A DNA stretch of 64,000 nt from NCBI RefSeq assembly GCF_001953055.1, contig NZ_CP019044.1:3265001-3329000 (forward strand), given 5' to 3'. Of this stretch, positions 28,020 to 36,074 are shown piece by piece. The notes beneath the pieces are model-generated. The model made no database searches. It had not been told where the DNA came from and saw only the letters and a list, made by a program, of their open reading frames with translations. A program made the position numbers and the translations under genes. How positions within the stretch are numbered: position 1 is the first letter of the stretch; every line of letters starts with the position of its first letter. This DNA comes from Salaquimonas pukyongi (lineage in GTDB: Bacteria; Pseudomonadota; Alphaproteobacteria; Rhizobiales; Rhizobiaceae).

Positions 28020-28772
28020 TCAGGCAGCACTCCGGGCGATGGCGGTTTCAGCCTCGCCAATCGATTCCGGCGTACCCACATGCAGCCAGAGGCCGTCGAG
28101 GCGCATCCCGTAGAGCCGCCCGGCTGCAGCAGCCCGATCGAACAGCATATTGACCGAAAACGGCTCATCCGGCGTGTCGTCGAAGATGCGCGGGTGAAAG
28201 ACCGCTGCGCCGCAGTAAACAAAGGCCGCAATCTTGCGTTCCCGGCGCCGGGAAAGCCGGCCATCGGCATCCATGTCGAAATCGCCGCTGCCCTGATAGC
28301 CGACGGCCTGCTGCATGCCGCTCAGGAGCAGCAGAAAGTCCATTTTCGATCCATCCCACTGGCGGGCCATTGCCGGAAGATTGGGACAGACCCCTTCCAG
28401 CCAGAAGGAATCGGCGTTGAGCACATAGGAAGGCCTGTCATCGAGCTGGCCGAGCGCCTTTTTGATGCCACCGCCTGAATCCATCAGACAGGCGCGTTCA
28501 TCGGAGATGGCTATTGCCGGCGGGTTGCGTCCGTCAAGATGGGCTTCCACCTGGTCAGCAAGGTGGTGAACATTAACTACCGCTTTTTTGACGCCAGCGT
28601 TGGCGAGCGCGTCAAGTCCATGGTCGATCAACGCCTTGCCGCACACTTTTATCAGCGGTTTCGGTGTCTGATCGGTAATGGGCCGCATCCGCATGCCAAG
28701 TCCGGCCGCCAGCATCATGCCTTGCCGGATATCTGCGCCATCTGAATTCGTTCCAGTATTTTGTTTTGTCAT
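28020..28772 (-). CDS. Sugar-phosphate nucleotidyltransferase, MurU-like
   Basis: A 250-residue nucleotidyltransferase of the GlmU/RmlA fold. The signature MLAAGLGMRMRPITDQTPKPLIKVCGKALIDH is followed by the metal-site Asp in VLNADSFW and ends with HVGTPESIGEAE. In Pseudomonas the enzyme pair AmgK-MurU recycles N-acetylmuramic acid to UDP-MurNAc, bypassing the fosfomycin-sensitive step. Here the upstream gene carries an AmgK-like kinase domain, so a MurNAc-1-phosphate uridylyltransferase role is likely. The biochemical substrate is inferred from family and context. Confidence 0.85.
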   Translation of the reverse strand: MTKQNTGTNSDGADIRQGMMLAAGLGMRMRPITDQTPKPLIKVCGKALIDHGLDALANAGVKKAVVNVHHLADQVEAHLDGRNPPAIAISDERACLMDSGGGIKKALGQLDDRPSYVLNADSFWLEGVCPNLPAMARQWDGSKMDFLLLLSGMQQAVGYQGSGDFDMDADGRLSRRRERKIAAFVYCGAAVFHPRIFDDTPDEPFSVNMLFDRAAAAGRLYGMRLDGLWLHVGTPESIGEAETAIARSAA

Positions 28773-28823
28773 ATCCGTTGTTCAATCTGTGATTTGCCGC
28801 CGCACATTTCGTTGTTTCATGTG

Positions 28824-30467
28824 TCAGCGCCGTGACAATTCCTCCGTTTGAAAGGCAACGCCGTTCTTTCCGAACATCTGCTCATACCATTGCCGGTAAT
28901 CAGCAAGCGCCGGATGGGAAAAACTACGGTAAAGATAGTTTTGCAGCCTGGGCAGATGGCGAAGATAGCCTGGCTTGCCATCGCGCTCATCCAGCCGCAC
29001 GAAAATGCCGAGAATCTTGGTTGCCCGCTGGGCCGCCATGATCGCATAGTCCTGCCTGAAGGACGTTTCGTCAAATGCGCCGGCGGTTTTCCGTTGAGCA
29101 CAATAATGATCGAGCAAGTCGGTTTCCAGTTCCCTACTGACGTCCGTGCGGGCATCCTGTGCCAGGGAAGCAAGATCATAGGCTGAGGGGCCGACTACCG
29201 CATCCTGGAAATCGATCAGCCCAACCCGGTCGCTGCCCTGATGGTTTTCGCGCCAGATGATGTTGGGTGAGTGAAAATCGCGGCAGCAAAGCCGTTTTTC
29301 ACTCTCTGCCAGCCGATCGATCAGCGCATTCCAGATTTCCAGAAACGCATCCCGCTCCGCTTGCGTTGCCGGATTGCCGCGAAACCGGGGAAGAAACCAG
29401 TCGATCAGCAGCTCTGTTTCGATAAGCATGGCGCCGCGATCATAGGCCGGCACCTCATACACGGTGCCGTTTGGCAATTCCTGCCGCGTCACCAAAGGCT
29501 CTTGGTGAAATTCTGCAAGCATCGCCGCGCTGGCAAGATAGCGCTCCCGGACGGGCAGACGATCTTCATTGACAATCGTTCCTTCGCCGAGATGTTCCAA
29601 CAGGATCAGCCCCGCTTCAAGGTCGCAGGCATAAAGGCGCGGAACGGCAAGGCCTGCTGAATGCAAAATTCTGGCAACACCGGCAAAGGCGCTTACATCC
29701 TCAGCCAGATGCGCAATCCGGCTGTAGGGCTTGCCGTCACGGACCGGTGGCCCGTCGGGTTGTTTGGGTGCATCCATTAAAATCCGGGTCTCACCGCCAG
29801 CGTCAGCAGTTTCGTAACGGCGGGTTGAGGCGTCTCCCTGAAACCTTCGGCGGCCAACGCCTTTTTTCCAGCCGGTATCGAGAAACCGCCGGACCGAAAG
29901 GCTGCGGCCGATTGCGGCAAGCGCGTCCATCTGTCCGGTGATCCTCACGCTGCGAAGCTCGGCGCCGCCGGTCCCCGGTTCTTCAACGGTTATTTCCACA
30001 TCAGCGGCAGGGAGCTCGCCTTCTCCCTTTTCCGGCCATTCGATGAGGGCGAGCGTATCATCATCGGCAGAGTTCAGGCCGAGCTCGTTACATTCGGCGG
30101 GATCGGCAATGCGATAAAGGTCGGCGTGAAGGATCTCGACAGATCCATGGCGCGGGGAGGCCGTATAGGATTGGACCAGCGAGAATGTAGGGCTCGGCAC
30201 TTCAAGCGCAGTGTCATCGCAAAGCTGCCGGATCATGGCTCGGGCAAGAACCGACTTCCCGCTGCCAAGATCTCCTTTCAGATATATCACCCCATGACGA
30301 AGCGTCATGGCGATATCCTGGCCCAACTGCCGGGTTTCAGATTCCGAATGGGTGGTCACTTCAAGCAATGTATCCGGCAAACCGTTCATGCCCTCATGCA
30401 GGTTGATAGCAGCCTCCACGGGAGGAAAGTTCACCGCTTTCCCCGGCATGGATTGGCCGCCCCACAT
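28824..30467 (-). CDS. TsaE fused to an AmgK-like phosphotransferase
   Basis: A two-domain protein of up to 547 residues. The first about 165 residues are TsaE, the ATPase that supports the TsaBD complex in making the t6A modification of tRNA; Walker A is YLKGDLGSGKSVLARAM and a later motif is LIEWPEKGE. From about residue 190 an aminoglycoside-phosphotransferase fold follows (RRFQGDASTRRYE) with catalytic RDFHSPNIIW and metal-binding LIDFQDAV. This half resembles AmgK sugar kinases. The fusion is typical of Rhizobiales. The start could also be ATG at 30449 or 30389. The MurU-like gene follows after 51 bases. Confidence 0.92.
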   Translation of the reverse strand: MWGGQSMPGKAVNFPPVEAAINLHEGMNGLPDTLLEVTTHSESETRQLGQDIAMTLRHGVIYLKGDLGSGKSVLARAMIRQLCDDTALEVPSPTFSLVQSYTASPRHGSVEILHADLYRIADPAECNELGLNSADDDTLALIEWPEKGEGELPAADVEITVEEPGTGGAELRSVRITGQMDALAAIGRSLSVRRFLDTGWKKGVGRRRFQGDASTRRYETADAGGETRILMDAPKQPDGPPVRDGKPYSRIAHLAEDVSAFAGVARILHSAGLAVPRLYACDLEAGLILLEHLGEGTIVNEDRLPVRERYLASAAMLAEFHQEPLVTRQELPNGTVYEVPAYDRGAMLIETELLIDWFLPRFRGNPATQAERDAFLEIWNALIDRLAESEKRLCCRDFHSPNIIWRENHQGSDRVGLIDFQDAVVGPSAYDLASLAQDARTDVSRELETDLLDHYCAQRKTAGAFDETSFRQDYAIMAAQRATKILGIFVRLDERDGKPGYLRHLPRLQNYLYRSFSHPALADYRQWYEQMFGKNGVAFQTEELSRR

Positions 30468-30470
30468 CCG

Positions 30471-33011
30471 CTATTCCGCTGCCTGGCGGCTGGCGGCCGG
30501 TTTATACGGGAATACGCAGACAAAGCGAGCACCCCGTTTTTCGCCTTGCTCTATCCGTACTTCACCGCCGTGAAGTTCAACAAGGCTGCGCACGATTGCA
30601 AGGCCAAGCCCGGCGCCGCGCTTCTGGCCCTCGCCGTTTTCAAAGCGCTCGAAAATCGCCGCCAATTTGTTCTTGGGAATACCCGGGCCTTCATCCTGGA
30701 CGCTCAGTTCAACCGCGTCATCCTGTCTGCGAACCTCGATGCATATGGTGGAGCCATCCGGAGCGGCATCAATGGCATTGGCGAGCAGATTTTGCAGTAC
30801 CTGGCGGATTCTCGCCGGATCGCCCGTCATGCCCTCTGCGGCAGGGTCGACAAAATTGCCGGTTTTCAGGCCGAACCGCTTCAGCTTGTCGGCCTGCATG
30901 GCAATGCAGTCCTCAATCACCGATTCGAAATGCACCGTATCCAGATCGAGTACCATGGCCCCTGCGTCGATGGTGGCAAGATCAAGCACGTCGTCAATCA
31001 GTGCCTTGAGGACATCGGATGCTTGCGAGATATATCCAAGATATTCTCTCTGCTTGCCGTTGAGCTCGCCCGGTACATCGCTCGACAAAATCTCCGCAAA
31101 GCCGGCAATGCTGGTCAGCGGTGCCCGCAGTTCGTAGGAAACATGCTGCAGGAAACGGTTCTTCAGGGCGCCCGATTCCTCAAGCGCATCGTTTCGCTCC
31201 TTAAGGGCCCGCTCCACATTGGCAGCGGCTGTCATGTCAGCAAAGGTCAGCATGGACTGACCTGCGGGAAGATGAACCAGATGATAGTCGAGGATCATGC
31301 CGGTATTGAGTTCAAGCCGGTCAACCAGGTCATCGCGGGTGTCGCGTACCCCGGTAATTTCGAGCCGAAGGGATTCCCATCGCTCTGCATCGTCAAGAAA
31401 CGGCTTGATTCGGGTTGAAAGCTCGTTGACGTGCTCACCCGCGATATCCTCCGGTTTTTCAACGCCCCACAAGGTGAGAAAGGCAGGGTTGGTCAGCCGG
31501 ACCCTGCCGTCAGAGCCAAACACCGCAACGGCCTCATTCAGGTGATCCAGGGTCTCGCCCTGGGTTCGCATCAGCGAATTGTAATCGCTTCGAAGCGCCA
31601 GTTCCTCGGTGACGTTTTCAAACACCCAGCTTGTGCCGCCCTGGTTCTGCGGGTTTATGATGACGCGCAAGGTGCGGCCGTCGGGAAGATGCCAGGACTC
31701 TTCCTTTGCCTCGGTGGACTGATAGGTAGCCAGCAGACCTTCCTTCCACCTCTTCCAGTCGGGCGTCTCCGGGAGTTTCCGGTTGGAACGCAGCATCTCC
31801 AGCAGATCACCATTGGACGGATTGTCTTCAACATCGCCGGCGGCAAGGTCCCACAATTGCTGGAAAGCGGAATTGTGGAACTGAAGCTTCTGCCGGGAAT
31901 CGAAAATGGCGATTGCGGTTGTCAGATGATCGAAGGTTTGCTCGTGACTTGCGATGGTGTGTTTGAGCGTTGCCCTGACAGCCTCAACTTCGCTTCTGTC
32001 AATGGCGATTCCGGCAACACCATTTTCATTGGCGGCACATGAAGCGTCCATCATCCGCCGGTCGCCGGCGACCACAGCCGGCAGCTGCCCGAAAAAATGC
32101 TTGCCTTCCTCGAGCGCCGATTGGATGATCTGGCGTTCCTTCTTGTCGAAAAGCGGCCGGTTTTCCGCGATGGCCTTGTCGGGATCGTCAAGTTCCACCG
32201 CTTTGGCATAGGCAGGGTTGGCATAGGCAAGCTTGCCGTCACGGCCATTTATCCAGAATGCCTCGGGGAGTTTTTCCAGCAGTGCATCAAGCAGGGAAAA
32301 GCGCCTGCCCAGCCTGTCATGTTCGGCTTCAAGCCGCGCCAGTTCCGAACGCATGGAATCAAGCGGCAGAAAACGCACAAAGGCATGTCCGCCCGAAACG
32401 CGGCCCTGGGCCTCGAACATGCTGCCCTTGGCGGTTTCAAGGCTCAGGTCGAATTGGTTTCCGTCTTTCCGCAGCACTGCAATGGCGGCATCAAGCCTTC
32501 CTGCACTGTCCGCGTTGAGCCATCCACCGAAGGCAAGAAAGCTGTCGGGCTCTGCGGGGGCATCTTCCGACTGGGCGAGTTGGCCGATCACCTTCGGCTT
32601 TTCCGCCGAACCGTCCCAAACGACGATGCGCTGATCCTTGACCTCCACCAGTGCTGCCAGCCGGTCCCGGTCGGCGCGCAGGCTGGAGAAGTTTGCCCGC
32701 AATTCGGCGTTTTCCTCCCCGGTGCGCGCCCGCTCCCGAATAAGCCAGAACGCTGAAAGAAGGGCAAAGGACAGCGCACCGCCGAAAATCCCCAGCGGCA
32801 AAACCGATGCATCATCAATGGTAAATGGCGCAGCAGCCGCGCCGCCGGGCAGCCCCGCCAGACCGGCCAGCGCCAAGCCGGCTGCGGCACGGCGCCGGAA
32901 TACAATGGCGCAGCTTGAATACAGGCCGCGCCTTATCCCTTCCAGCCGTGATACAACGCCTGTAACTCCCGCATTGACTGCGGGTCCTCGTAGTCGGGTT
33001 TCCCCAGGCAT
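30471..33011 (-). CDS. divL: DivL-like PAS sensor kinase with Tyr in the H-box
   Basis: An 846-residue membrane kinase-like protein. A hydrophobic N-terminus with two likely membrane segments (residues about 42-60 and 72-90) is followed by a coiled coil. Three or so PAS-like regions follow (one has FWINGRDGKLAYANPAYA), then a dimerisation helix and a HATPase domain with NLLANAIDAA, DEGPGIP and GAGLGLAIVRSL. The phospho-acceptor position reads HVSYELRAPL: Tyr626 replaces the usual His. This is the hallmark of DivL, the cell-cycle factor that controls CckA through DivK. Its site beside tsaE and ahcY matches rhizobial divL. It should not be assumed to autophosphorylate. Confidence 0.87.
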   Translation of the reverse strand: MPGETRLRGPAVNAGVTGVVSRLEGIRRGLYSSCAIVFRRRAAAGLALAGLAGLPGGAAAAPFTIDDASVLPLGIFGGALSFALLSAFWLIRERARTGEENAELRANFSSLRADRDRLAALVEVKDQRIVVWDGSAEKPKVIGQLAQSEDAPAEPDSFLAFGGWLNADSAGRLDAAIAVLRKDGNQFDLSLETAKGSMFEAQGRVSGGHAFVRFLPLDSMRSELARLEAEHDRLGRRFSLLDALLEKLPEAFWINGRDGKLAYANPAYAKAVELDDPDKAIAENRPLFDKKERQIIQSALEEGKHFFGQLPAVVAGDRRMMDASCAANENGVAGIAIDRSEVEAVRATLKHTIASHEQTFDHLTTAIAIFDSRQKLQFHNSAFQQLWDLAAGDVEDNPSNGDLLEMLRSNRKLPETPDWKRWKEGLLATYQSTEAKEESWHLPDGRTLRVIINPQNQGGTSWVFENVTEELALRSDYNSLMRTQGETLDHLNEAVAVFGSDGRVRLTNPAFLTLWGVEKPEDIAGEHVNELSTRIKPFLDDAERWESLRLEITGVRDTRDDLVDRLELNTGMILDYHLVHLPAGQSMLTFADMTAAANVERALKERNDALEESGALKNRFLQHVSYELRAPLTSIAGFAEILSSDVPGELNGKQREYLGYISQASDVLKALIDDVLDLATIDAGAMVLDLDTVHFESVIEDCIAMQADKLKRFGLKTGNFVDPAAEGMTGDPARIRQVLQNLLANAIDAAPDGSTICIEVRRQDDAVELSVQDEGPGIPKNKLAAIFERFENGEGQKRGAGLGLAIVRSLVELHGGEVRIEQGEKRGARFVCVFPYKPAASRQAAE

Positions 33012-33173
33012 GTCCGGGTCCTCTGCCGCTTGGTTCCCTAGACCGCCCTGCCGAATATCCCGGTTTTCTACCGGGTATGGTTTTGATTCGGTCTACATTA
33101 CAACATTTGCCGAATCGCCCGGTAGCAAAAAAAGGCCACAGACAAATCTTGCCAGATCTGTCAACGGCCAAAA

Positions 33174-33187
33174 CACAATATATTGTG
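33174..33187. other. Perfect palindrome cacaatatattgtg downstream of ahcY
   Basis: A 14-base perfect palindrome lies 16 bases after the ahcY stop, in the ahcY-divL gap. A second imperfect hairpin (acagacaaatct with agatctgt, 33138-33161) is next to it. It could be a protein-binding site for the divL promoter or a weak end signal for ahcY. No T run follows on either strand. Confidence 0.45.
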
Positions 33188-33203
33188 GGTAGGGGAGGAA
33201 AAA

Positions 33204-34601
33204 TTAATACCGGTAGTGTTCCGGCTTATAGGGGCCTTCCGGCGTTACACCGATATAGTCTGCCTGTTCTTCCGACAGGCGGGTCAGTTTCACACCGATC
33301 TTGTCCAGATGCAGCCGGGCAACCTTTTCATCAAGGTGTTTGGGCAGGATATAGACCTGGTTGTCGTACTCCCCGCCCTTGGTCCACAATTCGATCTGGG
33401 CCAGAACCTGGTTGGTAAAGGATGCCGACATGACAAAGCTGGGATGCCCCGTCGCATTGCCAAGATTAAGCAGCCGGCCTTCCGACAACAGGATCATGCG
33501 ATTGCCGGACGGCATTTCGATCATGTCCACCTGGTCCTTGATGTTGGTCCATTTGTGGTTTTTCAGCGCGGCCACCTGAATTTCATTGTCGAAATGGCCG
33601 ATATTGCCGACGATTGCCATGTCCTTCATCTCACGCATGTGCTCGATGCGGATGACATCCTTGTTGCCGGTTGTGGTGATGAAAATGTCTGCGGTCTTCA
33701 CTGCATCTTCCAGCTGAACAACCTCGAAACCGTCCATTGCGGCCTGCAGGGCGCAGATCGGATCGATCTCGGTAACCTTGACCCGCGCGCCTGCACCGCG
33801 CAGCGAGGCTGCCGACCCCTTGCCCACGTCGCCATAACCGCAGACGACGGCAGTCTTGCCTGCCATCATCGTATCGGTGGCCCGGCGAATGCCGTCGACG
33901 AGAGACTCTTTGCAGCCATACTTGTTGTCGAATTTCGACTTGGTGACAGAGTCGTTTACATTGATCGCCGGGAAGGGAAGATGGCCCTTTTCCATCATCT
34001 TGTAGAGGCGGTGTACGCCGGTGGTCGTTTCCTCCGACACGCCCTTGATTGCATGGCGCTGCTGAACGAACCAGCCGGGGCTTTCCTGCATCCGTTTCCT
34101 GATCTGGGCGAACAGGGCTTCTTCTTCCTCCGAAGCCGGGTTCCCGATCAGCTCTGTTTCACCTTCCTCAACCCGCGCGCCCAGCAGAATGTACAAGGTG
34201 GCATCGCCTCCATCGTCGAGGATCATGTTTGCCGTACCCTCGGGGAAGTGGAAAATCCGGTCGGCATAGTCCCAGTATTCCGGCAGGGTTTCGCCCTTGA
34301 CGGCAAAAACCGGAACGCCGGCTGCCGCGATGGCCGCCGCGGCGTGGTCCTGGGTTGAGAAAATGTTGCACGAAGCCCAGCGCACCGATGCACCAAGGGT
34401 AACGAGGGTTTCGATCAGAACGGCGGTTTGCACGGTCATGTGCAGGGAACCGGCGATCCGGGCGCCCTTCAGCGGCTTGGAGGTTCCAAACTCCTCGCGA
34501 AGTGCCATCAGGCCAGGCATTTCCGTTTCTGCAATATCAAGCTCCTTGCGGCCGTAATCGGCAAGCTCGATATCCTTGATGATGTAATCTTTGTCAGCCA
34601 T
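33204..34601 (-). CDS. ahcY: Adenosylhomocysteinase
   Basis: A 465-residue NAD-dependent hydrolase that splits S-adenosylhomocysteine into adenosine and homocysteine, keeping SAM methyltransferases active. Signatures are [15 protein letters not shown], the NAD-binding [20 protein letters not shown], and the C-terminal KPEHYRY. The length matches the longer proteobacterial form. About 140 bases of leader separate it from the HPr gene. No known SAM or SAH riboswitch consensus was recognised there. Confidence 0.97.
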   Translation of the reverse strand: MADKDYIIKDIELADYGRKELDIAETEMPGLMALREEFGTSKPLKGARIAGSLHMTVQTAVLIETLVTLGASVRWASCNIFSTQDHAAAAIAAAGVPVFAVKGETLPEYWDYADRIFHFPEGTANMILDDGGDATLYILLGARVEEGETELIGNPASEEEEALFAQIRKRMQESPGWFVQQRHAIKGVSEETTTGVHRLYKMMEKGHLPFPAINVNDSVTKSKFDNKYGCKESLVDGIRRATDTMMAGKTAVVCGYGDVGKGSAASLRGAGARVKVTEIDPICALQAAMDGFEVVQLEDAVKTADIFITTTGNKDVIRIEHMREMKDMAIVGNIGHFDNEIQVAALKNHKWTNIKDQVDMIEMPSGNRMILLSEGRLLNLGNATGHPSFVMSASFTNQVLAQIELWTKGGEYDNQVYILPKHLDEKVARLHLDKIGVKLTRLSEEQADYIGVTPEGPYKPEHYRY

Positions 34602-34744
34602 GAAACCATTCCGCTGTTGGCAATATCAATTGGCCCCGCTTTGGCCCGCAGGGACATCCGGCGGACCCTTTATCAGGACACCGGACAAGAATCAACGGCA
34701 TATAAAGATATTGTTATGTGTTAATGAGCAGAGCCCAGGGTCAT

Positions 34745-35026
34745 CTACTCATCTTCGCCGAAGCGCTCTTCCACCAGATTCCGCAGCGCCTCAAGCGCCT
34801 GCGATGATTGTGGGCCGGATGCGGAGATATGGATCGTGCAGCCCGGACTTGCCGCCAGCATCATCAGCCCCATGATCGAGGTTCCGCCGACGACATGGCC
34901 ATCCTTGGAAACACGGATATCGGCGTCGAACTGTTCCGCACATTTTACAAATCGTGCCGATGCCCTGGCGTGCAGGCCGCGCTTGTTGATGATTTTGATT
35001 GCACGGGTTTGCGCGTCTTCACCCAT
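34745..35026 (-). CDS. HPr-family phosphocarrier protein
   Basis: A small PTS phosphocarrier. The phospho-His is in NKRGLHARASARFVK, and the regulatory Ser site is in GGTSIMGLMMLAA, the target of HPr kinase encoded two genes upstream. The ATG at 35026 gives 93 residues and has ggaaag upstream. An earlier ATG at 35050, overlapping the EIIA gene, would give 101. There are no sugar permease genes nearby, so this is the regulatory PTS branch of alphaproteobacteria, acting through HPr, EIIA-Man and HprK. Confidence 0.92.
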   Translation of the reverse strand: MGEDAQTRAIKIINKRGLHARASARFVKCAEQFDADIRVSKDGHVVGGTSIMGLMMLAASPGCTIHISASGPQSSQALEALRNLVEERFGEDE

Positions 35027-35039
35027 TGGCGGCTTTCCG

Positions 35040-35441
35040 TCAGCTTCCATCCAGAAGTGCGCTCGCCACATTGATGTATTTGCGGCCCGATTCCTGGGCG
35101 GCGGAAACCGCATCCGCCAATTCCGCGTTCTCGCGGATGCTGGCCAGCTTGATCAGCATGGGCAGGTTGACGCCCGCGATCACCTCGACGATTCCCGCCT
35201 GCATGACGGATATGGCAAGGTTGGACGGCGTGCCGCCGAACATGTCGGTAAGGATGATAACCCCTTCCCCACGATTGACTTCCGCGACCGCATCCAGAAT
35301 GTCCTGGCGGCGTTTTTCGACATCATCGTCAGGACCGATTGCGATGGTGGCAATATGCTCCTGCGGACCAACCACGTGTTCGACAGCCAGCAGGAATTCA
35401 TGAGCGAGCTGCCCATGGGTGATGAGTACGATTCCGATCAT
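35040..35441 (-). CDS. PTS EIIA component, mannose family
   Basis: A 133-residue EIIA of the mannose (ManX) type. The phosphorylated His is in IGIVLITHGQLAHEF at the N-terminus, and TDMFGGTPSNLA is the family motif. It lacks the EIIB, EIIC and EIID parts, so it is a regulatory rather than a transport protein. In Rhizobiales this protein accepts phosphate from HPr and reports on the nitrogen and carbon state. It lies between the HPr gene and hprK. Confidence 0.93.
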   Translation of the reverse strand: MIGIVLITHGQLAHEFLLAVEHVVGPQEHIATIAIGPDDDVEKRRQDILDAVAEVNRGEGVIILTDMFGGTPSNLAISVMQAGIVEVIAGVNLPMLIKLASIRENAELADAVSAAQESGRKYINVASALLDGS

Positions 35442-35564
35442 CTTGCTATGCGATATCCCGTGCTGTGAGCAATGCAGTTTCCTTGCGGTCAGCGCGCCGG
35501 ATTGTCAACGCACATGGTGCGATGTGGTTTTGGCAAGGCAAAATCCGGATGTCCCACCACCCAT

Positions 35565-36074
35565 TCAAACCCTCAGTCCAAATCTGTTTTCCAGCACCGC
35601 CATCACAATGCGAACGCTCTGTGCCTCATGGCGTCTGGGCAGAAGGTATAACGGTATTGGAGAACAAAGCACCAGATCGCCAATATGGTCCAGATCGTTC
35701 TGCCCCGGCATGCGCTCCACCTGTTCATCATCCACCAGCCGGACAACAAGGTGGACCACCGCCGAGTTCTTGAAAGGCAGCGCAGCAATGCCGTAGCCGC
35801 GGATTTCCGCCATGCCGCGGATCGCCTCCGGTGCAACCGCTTTCAATCCGCCCTCGCTGCAAGCCAGCAACGCCTGATCGTCGGCAACAAGGGCACTTTC
35901 GACCCCTCTGGCCTTGCAGCGCTCCAGCAAGCCAAGCGCCAGCGATGTCTTGCCGCTGCCGGAGGGGCCCTCGATCAGAACTCCGAACCCGCCGATCTCC
36001 ACCACGCTGCAATGGTGATTGCAGGCAGGCTTTGGACACTTTTCCTTGTCTGGATCAACTGTAGCTGCCGTCAT
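35565..36074 (-). CDS. hprK: HPr kinase/phosphorylase, short alphaproteobacterial form
   Basis: A 169-residue protein with only the C-terminal catalytic domain of HprK, as is usual in alphaproteobacteria; Firmicute HprK is about 310 residues. The P-loop is GPSGSGKTSLAL. VADDQALL holds the metal-binding acid, and RGYGIAALPF matches the HprK/P loop. It phosphorylates the Ser of HPr. The start overlaps the chvG stop as ATGA, coupling PTS control with the ChvGI envelope-stress system. Confidence 0.92.
   Translation of the reverse strand: MTAATVDPDKEKCPKPACNHHCSVVEIGGFGVLIEGPSGSGKTSLALGLLERCKARGVESALVADDQALLACSEGGLKAVAPEAIRGMAEIRGYGIAALPFKNSAVVHLVVRLVDDEQVERMPGQNDLDHIGDLVLCSPIPLYLLPRRHEAQSVRIVMAVLENRFGLRV

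Noticed and set aside
27611-28270. N-terminal extension of AddB by 220 residues
   Set aside because: The extension is translated from the MITE-like repeat and from the antisense of the MurU-like gene, lacks AddB similarity, and an ATG with AddB-like sequence is at 27610.
30126-31418. A 430-codon plus-strand open frame over tsaE and divL
   Set aside because: It spans parts of two well-supported minus-strand genes and has no recognisable motif or ribosome site.
33183-34358. A 391-codon plus-strand open frame covering ahcY
   Set aside because: It is the antisense shadow of ahcY in a GC-rich genome; its translation shows no domain and the minus-strand gene is unmistakable.
34602-34744. SAM-II or SAH riboswitch before ahcY
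   Set aside because: I could not match the known consensus loops by eye, so it is listed only as an unexplained leader.
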